Of a stretch of DNA of 12,199 bases, positions 7,255-12,199 are shown piece after piece. Made by a program: the position numbers and the translations under genes. Source of the stretch: an uncultured Lachnospiraceae bacterium. Its GTDB lineage: Bacteria > Bacillota > Clostridia > Lachnospirales > Lachnospiraceae. Below the pieces are notes generated by a model. It did not search any database. It was not told the origin of the DNA and saw only the letters and a program-made list of their open reading frames with translations. The stretch covers positions 1 through 12,199 of the forward strand of contig CAJOPI010000058.1 of NCBI GenBank assembly GCA_905236275.1, in the 5' to 3' direction. Position 1 is the stretch's first letter. Each line of letters starts with the position of its first letter.

Positions 7255-9229
7255 ATCCGACTTCCGCACCACTTTCAACATCGTGCTCTACAGTCATCAG
7301 AGCGAGCTCGCCCTTGCTGTCGAGTGCTGAAAGTATCATACCTTCCGACATCATTCCTGCCATCTTACGGGGCTTGAGGTTAAGAACAGCCATAACCTTC
7401 TTGCCCACTAGCTTTTCAGGCTCGGGATAATGCTTCTGAATGCCTGAAAGTATCTGTCTCTCCTCATCTCCGAATTTAAGCCTGAAGCAGAGAAGCTTCT
7501 CCGATTTCTCAACCTTTGTGCAGCTCAGAACCTCTCCAATCCTGAAATCACATTTATCGAAATCATCAATTGTAATGAAGTCTTTTCCTTCGTTCTTAGG
7601 AGCTTCTTCCTTCTTATCGTCCTTCTTTTCTGCTGCGTTTGACTTTGCCTGTGCTTCCTCTATCTTTGCAACCTCCTTCATGATATCGTCAAGCTTGACC
7701 CTTGCAAAGAGTATTTCAGGAGCATCGGTAACCTTTGTTCCGCTCTTAAGTCTTCCCGCTTTGTCAAGGTCTTCAAATGCAGGCTTTTCTGCGTTGAGCT
7801 CCTTATAAATCTTCTCTGCTGTCGAAGGCAGGAATGACTCTAAGAGACCGGCTCCGATAGTTATGCAGTCAGCAAGATTGTAAAGAACTGTGGAAAGTCT
7901 GTCTGCCTTTGCTTCGTCTTTTGCCAGTACCCAGGGCTCTGTCTCATCGATATATTTGTTGCAGCGCTTAAAGAGGTTGAATATGTGCGTGAGCGCGTCA
8001 GCCACACGAAGTCCCGACATATCCTTTACAACGGTCTCTTTTGTTCCGAGAACCGTTGCGTAAAGGTCCTTGTCTACCTCTTCCTCGGCGCCTTTTGCTT
8101 CAAGCACGCCACCAAAGTACTGATTAGTCATGGAAACTGTACGCTTTACAAGATTTCCGAGCGTGTTGGCAAGGTCAGAGTTGAAACGCTCTACCATGAG
8201 CTCCCATGAAATTACGCCGTCCGTCTCGAAGGGCATTTCATGAAGAACGAAATATCGAACCGCGTCAACACCGAACATATCCGCCATATCATCAGCATAA
8301 ATAACATTTCCCTTTGACTTACTCATCTTACCGTCGTCCTGTAAGAGCCATGGGTGTCCGAATACCTGCTTCGGAAGCGGAACCCCGAGTGCCATAAGGA
8401 ATATGGGCCAGTAAATCGTATGGAAACGAATTATGTCCTTTCCTATTAGATGCAGGTCCGCAGGCCAGTATTTATCAAAAAGCTCACCATTATCGCCGTC
8501 AACATCATATCCAATACCTGTGATATAGTTTACAAGCGCATCAAGCCATACATATACAACGTGCTTCGGGTCGAAATCCACCTGAATGCCCCATGTAAAC
8601 GAGGTTCTCGAAACACAGAGGTCCTGAAGTCCGGGCTTTAAGAAGTTATTCATCATCTCGTTTTTCCTCTGCTCGGGTTGTATAAATTCAGGGTGCTCCT
8701 CAATGTAATTGATAAGCCTGTCGGCGTATTTGCTCATTTTGAAGAAATATGCCTCTTCATGGGCAGGCTTTACAGGACGTCCGCAGTCAGGGCATTTTCC
8801 GTCAACCAGCTGAGACTTTGTCCAGAAGGACTCGCAGGGAGTGCAGTACATTCCCTCATAGGCTCCCTTATAAATATCGCCCTGTTCGTAAAGCTTCTTA
8901 AATATCTTCTTAACCTGTTTCTCATGGTCTTCGTCTGTGGTTCTGATGAACCTGTCATAAGAAGTACCCATGAGGTCCCAGATTCTCTTTATCTCACCTG
9001 CTGCCCGGTCAACGAACTGCTTCGGCGTAATGCCCTCGTCCGCAGCCTTCAGTTCTACCTTCTGTCCATGCTCATCCGTTCCGGTCTGGAAATGAACGTC
9101 ATAGCCTTCCGCTCTCTTGAACCTTGCAATCGCATCTGCAAGTACTATTTCATAAGTATTGCCTATATGAGGCTTTCCCGATGCGTAAGCAATCGCCGTT
9201 GTAATGTAATAAGGTTTCTTTTCAGTCAT
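7253..9229 (-). CDS. metG: Methionyl-tRNA synthetase
   Basis: This enzyme charges tRNA-Met with methionine using ATP in the cytoplasm, for both initiation and elongation. It has 658 aa, the usual length for a MetRS with a fused C-terminal tRNA-binding domain. The class I signatures are HIGN (21-24) and KMSKS (301-305). A zinc knuckle has four Cys (C129, C132, C146, C149). WLDALVNYITG (228-238) is the conserved stretch before the KMSKS part. The anticodon-binding helical domain follows, then a Lys/Glu/Ala-rich linker (about 525-548) and an EMAPII/Trbp111-like OB domain (about 550-658; DFRIGEV, NLKPRKMAGMMSEGM). The ATG at 9229 has GGAGA 9 nt upstream. No T-box or SAM leader is visible. It is transcribed away from folT from its own promoter. 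Confidence 0.98.
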   Translation of the reverse strand: MTEKKPYYITTAIAYASGKPHIGNTYEIVLADAIARFKRAEGYDVHFQTGTDEHGQKVELKAADEGITPKQFVDRAAGEIKRIWDLMGTSYDRFIRTTDEDHEKQVKKIFKKLYEQGDIYKGAYEGMYCTPCESFWTKSQLVDGKCPDCGRPVKPAHEEAYFFKMSKYADRLINYIEEHPEFIQPEQRKNEMMNNFLKPGLQDLCVSRTSFTWGIQVDFDPKHVVYVWLDALVNYITGIGYDVDGDNGELFDKYWPADLHLIGKDIIRFHTIYWPIFLMALGVPLPKQVFGHPWLLQDDGKMSKSKGNVIYADDMADMFGVDAVRYFVLHEMPFETDGVISWELMVERFNSDLANTLGNLVKRTVSMTNQYFGGVLEAKGAEEEVDKDLYATVLGTKETVVKDMSGLRVADALTHIFNLFKRCNKYIDETEPWVLAKDEAKADRLSTVLYNLADCITIGAGLLESFLPSTAEKIYKELNAEKPAFEDLDKAGRLKSGTKVTDAPEILFARVKLDDIMKEVAKIEEAQAKSNAAEKKDDKKEEAPKNEGKDFITIDDFDKCDFRIGEVLSCTKVEKSEKLLCFRLKFGDEERQILSGIQKHYPEPEKLVGKKVMAVLNLKPRKMAGMMSEGMILSALDSKGELALMTVEHDVESGAEVG

Positions 9230-9289
9230 TTTTGATTATCTCCAATTTCCCTGCCAAATGTGAGCAGTTTCTTTTCTATGTATCTTATA

Positions 9290-9318
9290 AACGTAGCACA
9301 GATAGTTTTGTGTGTCAA
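9290..9318 (-). promoter_or_regulatory. Promoter of metG
   Basis: A perfect TTGACA -35 (complement of 9313-9318), a 17-bp spacer, and a TACGTT -10 (complement of 9290-9295) helped by an extended TG one base upstream of it. The predicted leader to the metG ATG is roughly 55 nt. It lies back to back with the folT promoter; the two -35 boxes are 16 bp apart. Confidence 0.65.
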
Positions 9319-9334
9319 ACGCGAAAAATCCCTC

Positions 9335-9362
9335 TTGCTTTATCACAGAAAAGTGTTATCAT
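9335..9362 (+). promoter_or_regulatory. Promoter of the folT-folC unit
   Basis: TTGCTT (9335-9340, weak -35), a 16-bp spacer, and TATCAT (9357-9362, 5 of 6 matches) preceded by an extended-10 TGT at 9354-9356. Transcription would start at about 9369-9370, only 2-4 nt before the riboswitch aptamer begins, which supports the assignment. Confidence 0.65.
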
Positions 9363-9371
9363 AGGTTTGAA

Positions 9372-9475
9372 ACGCAGAGTAGGCAGTGAGGCGTTAAGTG
9401 TCGGTCGAACAGGGAGTTGTCGTCCGAACGAAAAGGATTTTTCCTTGCGGTCTCACAGTCGCATCCCGCTGCTGT
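9372..9475 (+). promoter_or_regulatory. Tetrahydrofolate (THF, folT-type) riboswitch aptamer
   Basis: This leader RNA senses reduced folates and lowers expression of folate uptake genes. Conserved blocks of the folT motif appear in order: GCAGAGTAGG, GCGTTAAGTG (9391-9400), GGGAGTTGTCGTC, CGAACGAAAAGG, and CGCATCCCGC (9460-9469). The closing helix pairs GCAG (9374-9377) with CTGC (9469-9472). It sits directly upstream of folT, its most typical regulated gene. The order and spacing match my memory of the published THF-I consensus; a covariance-model score was not computed. Confidence 0.93.
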
Positions 9476-9493
9476 ATTGAATGCCATAACGTG

Positions 9494-9536
9494 CCTCCAA
9501 TGCAGACAGTACCGGCTTGCATAAGGAGGTTTTTTT
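9494..9536 (+). terminator. Riboswitch expression platform: SD-sequestering hairpin with a T7 tract
   Basis: CCTCC (9494-9498) pairs with the folT Shine-Dalgarno GGAGG (9525-9529), and ATGCA (9500-9504) pairs with TGCAT (9518-9522). This makes a 10-bp stem with a small A/AA internal loop. Seven T follow at once (9530-9536), then the folT ATG. The same hairpin can therefore hide the ribosome binding site and act as an intrinsic terminator. A competing pairing uses 9487-9497 with aptamer bases 9388-9396. Confidence 0.75.
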
Positions 9537-10079
9537 ATGCAGAAATTCAAGGATACCAAAGTTATCACAGTTATCGGTATGCTCACCGCGGTTTCCGTTA
9601 TACTGGGCTTTTTAAAGATAGCGGTAAACTCTCTCATCGAAATCCGCTTTACCAATCTTCCCATCGCCGTTGGCGGTGCGCTTTTAGGTCCGCTCGCAGG
9701 CAGTCTTGTGGGCGCTTTATCCGACATCGTCCAATATCTTGCCAAACCTACGGGACCCTTTTTCCCCGGTTTTACTATAAGCTCCGCCGTTACAGGTATT
9801 ATTTTCGGGCTCATTCTAAAGTCCAAATCCGAGTCGGCGTCGTCTGTTTCCATGAAGAGGATAATCCTTGCAGAGCTTTGTGTTACCCTGCTTGTCAGCC
9901 TGCCGCTGAACAGCCTCTGGCTTTCACTCCTTTACGGCAACGGTTTTATCGCCGTTCTTTCTTCAAGGATCTTGAAGGAAATTGTCATGTTCCCGATAAA
10001 CACTGTTCTTCTGACGGCTGTTATCAAGCCTGTCGGCAGATTCAACAAAATTTTTCTTCCGGTGAGTGCAAAAAAATGA
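9537..10079 (+). CDS. folT: Folate-specific ECF transporter S component
   Basis: A 180-aa integral membrane protein that binds folate and passes it inwards together with the shared ECF module (EcfA, EcfA', EcfT), which is not encoded in this window. About five to six hydrophobic segments are visible. The central stretch with FTNLPIAVGGALLGPLAG (38-55), SDIVQYLAKPTGPFFPGF (62-79) and TISSAVTGIIFGL is typical of FolT family proteins. The ATG at 9537 follows GGAGG by exactly seven T, and that SD lies in the riboswitch hairpin. The start is therefore clear and control is through the THF riboswitch. Its TGA overlaps the folC ATG (ATGA), pointing to coupled translation. Confidence 0.93.
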   Translation: MQKFKDTKVITVIGMLTAVSVILGFLKIAVNSLIEIRFTNLPIAVGGALLGPLAGSLVGALSDIVQYLAKPTGPFFPGFTISSAVTGIIFGLILKSKSESASSVSMKRIILAELCVTLLVSLPLNSLWLSLLYGNGFIAVLSSRILKEIVMFPINTVLLTAVIKPVGRFNKIFLPVSAKK

Positions 10080-11404
10080 CCTACAACGAAGCATTAAATT
10101 ATATATTATCTATTCCGGCATTTTCGCCAAAGTCGATTGTCAACGGCAGCGAACCCTTTGACCTTGTAACTATCAGAGAGCTCCTGTCACGCCTCGGCAA
10201 TCCGCAGGACAGCCTGAAATACGTCCACATCGCAGGAACGAACGGAAAGGGCTCCACAGCGTCTTATATAAATCAGATATTGATAGAGAGCGGACTTACA
10301 GTCGGACTCTATACTTCTCCTTATATAGAAAGATTTACCGAGCGGATTCGTGTGAATAACGAGGAGATTTCTCCTGAAGAACTTGCAGCTCTGACAGAAA
10401 GAGTTGCTAAAACCATTGAAGAAATGAAGGCTGACAGCTGCCGTCTTCCTTCTGAATATGAGGTAGTTTCCGCTATTGCCTTCCTTTATTATAAAGAAAG
10501 AAAATGCGATATTGTAGTTTTAGAGGTCGGACTTGGCGGCAGGCTGGACGCTACCAATGTCATCAAGGCTCCGGAGCTTGCAGTTATTACAAGCATAAGC
10601 TTTGACCATACGGAGATTTTAGGCGATAGTTTAGGAAAAATCGCCTATGAAAAGGCAGGTATAATCAAAGAGGGCTGCGAGGTTCTGCTCTACCCCGTAG
10701 CAGCGGAAGCCGAGAAGTCGATTGCTTGTGTCTGCAAAGAGCGTAACGCAAATCTTCATAAAGCCTTAGTTCCCGAAAAAGCATTATCTGCAGGACTCGA
10801 CGGTCAAAAATTTTCTCTGAGCATCAATGGAAATGATGAAATTTTTGAGACCTCGCTCTTGGGAAATTATCAGATAAATAATGCGTCTCTCGCAATTCAG
10901 GCAGCTCGTATTCTCAGAGATAAGGGTTGGCGCATAAGCGGAGATGCCATAAGAAACGGTATCAAAAACACTTCGTGGGCAGGACGTTTTGAGCTGCTTC
11001 AAAAAAAGCCTTACTTTATAATCGACGGAAGCCACAATACAGAAGGTGCTTCGGTACTTGTAAAAAGCCTCGGGCAGTATTTCCCCAATAAGAAGATAAT
11101 TTTTATCGCCGGCGTTTTAGAAGATAAGGACTACCAACAGATGATGGCGAAGGTCATTCCCTTAGCAAAAAGTTTCCTGACTATCACGCCACCATCGCCG
11201 CGCGCCCTAAACTCCACAGCACTCGCAGAATACTTGCTAAAATCAGGTGCCCCGGCCGCAGAAGCCTTTGACAAAATCGAAGACGCTGTAGATTCGGCAC
11301 TTTCAACAGCCGGATCGGATGATGTGATTTGCGCATTTGGCTCTCTTTATTATATTGGCATAGTCAGAAAGTTAATTATTCAGAAGTCAGTTGCAGATAA
11401 TTAA
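10076..11404 (+). CDS. folC: Folylpolyglutamate synthase / dihydrofolate synthase
   Basis: This 442-aa Mur-ligase-type enzyme adds glutamates to folates using ATP, trapping them in the cell, and in many bacteria also makes dihydrofolate from dihydropteroate. The P-loop is HIAGTNGKGS (51-60). LYTSPYIERFTERIRVN (78-94), EVGLGGRLDATNV (150-162), SFDHTEILG (175-183) and YEKAGIIK (191-198, with the Lys that is often carbamylated) follow in family order. The C-terminal ligase domain has the GRFE (303-306) and DGSHN (317-321) motifs. The start is set at the ATG at 10076, overlapping the folT stop by 4 bp. Homology begins right there, although the frame stays open upstream through folT and its leader. 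No strong SD is seen, so translation probably depends on folT. Both genes come under the THF riboswitch. Confidence 0.96.
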   Translation: MTYNEALNYILSIPAFSPKSIVNGSEPFDLVTIRELLSRLGNPQDSLKYVHIAGTNGKGSTASYINQILIESGLTVGLYTSPYIERFTERIRVNNEEISPEELAALTERVAKTIEEMKADSCRLPSEYEVVSAIAFLYYKERKCDIVVLEVGLGGRLDATNVIKAPELAVITSISFDHTEILGDSLGKIAYEKAGIIKEGCEVLLYPVAAEAEKSIACVCKERNANLHKALVPEKALSAGLDGQKFSLSINGNDEIFETSLLGNYQINNASLAIQAARILRDKGWRISGDAIRNGIKNTSWAGRFELLQKKPYFIIDGSHNTEGASVLVKSLGQYFPNKKIIFIAGVLEDKDYQQMMAKVIPLAKSFLTITPPSPRALNSTALAEYLLKSGAPAAEAFDKIEDAVDSALSTAGSDDVICAFGSLYYIGIVRKLIIQKSVADN

Positions 11405-11456
11405 CAAATCCAAGGCGGGGAATAAATTTTTTCTTTCTTTTTTTACGTTAAAGCAT

Positions 11457-11501
11457 TATACTGTTCTTGTTGTGTCTATAGGGCTTTTATTCATAAGGAG
11501 G
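11457..11501 (+). promoter_or_regulatory. purC upstream region: possible -10 and a strong ribosome binding site
   Basis: The 107 bp between folC and purC hold a pyrimidine-rich tract (about 11427-11444), a TATACT hexamer (11457-11462, 5 of 6 matches to -10) with no good -35, and AGGAGG (11496-11501) 10 nt before the purC ATG. No folC terminator hairpin or purine riboswitch is recognisable. purC may have its own promoter, be read through from folC, or both. Confidence 0.35.
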
Positions 11502-11511
11502 CATTTTCAAA

Positions 11512-12199
11512 ATGAAAGATTACAAACCTTTCAAAGAAGGCAAGGTACGCGAAATTTATGATATCGGCGAGTCACTTATCATGGTGGCAACAGACCGCAT
11601 TTCTGCATTTGACGTTATCCTGAAAAATAAGGTCACAAAGAAGGGAACCGTTCTGACGCAGATGTCAAAGTTCTGGTTCGACTATACCGCCGACATCCTG
11701 CCAAACCACATGATTTCAACCGATGTAAACGATATGCCTGAATTTTTCAGACAGGACGAATTTAGGGGAAACAGCATGCTTGTCAAAAAGCTTACAATGC
11801 TTCCGATCGAATGTATCGTCCGCGGCTATATCACAGGAAGCGGCTGGGAAAGCTATAAAGAGAACGGAACCGTTTGCGACATAAAGCTTCCCGAAGGCCT
11901 GAAGGAATGTGACAAGCTTCCCGAACCCATTTACACACCCAGCACTAAGGCTGAAATCGGAGACCACGACGAGAATATCAATTTCGAGCGCAGCGTTGAA
12001 GTTCTGGAGCGTGACTTCCCCGGACATGGTGAAGAATATGCGAAGGCTATTCGTGACAACACAATCGCTCTTTATAAAAAATGTGCTGATTATGCGCTTA
12101 CAAAGGGTATAATCATTGCAGATACAAAGTTCGAATTCGGTATCGATGAAAACGGTAAGGTCGTTCTTGCTGATGAAATGCTCACTCCGGATTCAAGCC
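11512..12199 (+). CDS. purC: SAICAR synthetase (phosphoribosylaminoimidazole-succinocarboxamide synthase), cut by the window edge
   Basis: This cytoplasmic enzyme of purine biosynthesis joins CAIR and aspartate using ATP to give SAICAR. The first 229 codons are present and open to the last base; the 3' end lies outside. Family motifs are clear: [12 protein letters not shown] (9-20), ATDRISAFD (26-34), [16 protein letters not shown] (104-119), [18 protein letters not shown], and near the edge DEMLTPDSS (221-229). The sequence resembles the longer PurC form (about 290 aa), so perhaps 60 residues are missing. The ATG at 11512 is supported by AGGAGG 10 nt upstream and by motifs starting soon after. 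It runs in the same direction as folT-folC; later purine steps need 10-formyl-THF, so proximity to folate genes makes metabolic sense (inference). Confidence 0.96.
   Translation, partial: MKDYKPFKEGKVREIYDIGESLIMVATDRISAFDVILKNKVTKKGTVLTQMSKFWFDYTADILPNHMISTDVNDMPEFFRQDEFRGNSMLVKKLTMLPIECIVRGYITGSGWESYKENGTVCDIKLPEGLKECDKLPEPIYTPSTKAEIGDHDENINFERSVEVLERDFPGHGEEYAKAIRDNTIALYKKCADYALTKGIIIADTKFEFGIDENGKVVLADEMLTPDSS

Noticed and set aside
8678..9235. 185-codon open frame on the plus strand inside metG
   Set aside because: It is antisense to the well-supported catalytic domain of MetRS, has no family resemblance, and the open frame is explained by metG codon usage.
9230..9330. T-box or SAM riboswitch controlling metG
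   Set aside because: The predicted metG leader is only about 55 nt and contains no T-box core or SAM aptamer elements.
9359..9853. 164-codon open frame on the minus strand across folT and its leader
   Set aside because: It is antisense to folT and the riboswitch, and I see no motifs in its translation.
9398..10075. In-frame upstream extension of folC (about 226 codons open before the ATG at 10076)
   Set aside because: This stretch runs through the THF riboswitch and, out of frame, the whole of folT. The translation looks like nonsense (many Arg, Cys and Tyr), and folC homology starts at the ATG overlapping the folT stop.
11405..11511. Purine or PRPP riboswitch upstream of purC
   Set aside because: The 107-bp gap lacks the conserved junction sequences; only a pyrimidine-rich tract and an SD are visible.

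Overview
The window reads as an ordinary chromosomal stretch of a low-to-mid-GC Gram-positive anaerobe, most likely a Clostridia member close to Lachnospiraceae. This is inferred from the gene families: a MetRS with a C-terminal tRNA-binding domain, a DUF1002/YpuA protein, a tetrahydrofolate riboswitch upstream of an ECF folate transporter gene, and a secreted 'lectin-like' papain-fold surface protein. Strong AGGAGG-type ribosome binding sites agree with this. I see no insertion sequence, phage gene, CRISPR array or tRNA.

Left part, minus strand (1-9229). Read in transcription order, the genes are metG (methionyl-tRNA synthetase), an alpha/beta hydrolase of the monoacylglycerol lipase type, a secreted DUF1002 protein, and a GNAT acetyltransferase. 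The last three are closely spaced (29 and 28 nt gaps) and look like one transcription unit. A perfect 10-bp hairpin then precedes a two-HD-domain protein related to HD-GYP phosphodiesterases. Next comes the small SRP RNA gene, which has its own near-perfect promoter (TTGACA-17-TATAAT). Last is a large exported surface protein that ends at a textbook intrinsic terminator at the left edge. The surface protein has a papain-like domain whose catalytic Cys and Asn are replaced, so it is probably not a protease.

Right part, plus strand (9335-12199). A divergent promoter region separates metG from folT. The folT leader is a THF riboswitch. It is followed by a hairpin that both buries the folT Shine-Dalgarno sequence and is followed directly by seven U, so it could act by termination, by translation, or both. 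folT (folate-specific ECF S component) overlaps folC (folylpolyglutamate synthase) by 4 bp (ATGA). This makes a riboswitch-controlled unit for folate uptake and retention. purC (SAICAR synthetase) follows and runs off the right edge. Folate uptake, folate polyglutamylation, purine synthesis and MetRS (whose product is formylated using 10-formyl-THF) sit together here. That metabolic theme is inference.

Nothing here amounts to a new multi-gene system. The best items for a second look are the inactivated papain-fold surface protein, the dual-function folT leader with a visible alternative pairing, the partly degenerate tandem HD protein, and unexplained inverted repeats next to the SRP RNA and upstream of the HD gene.
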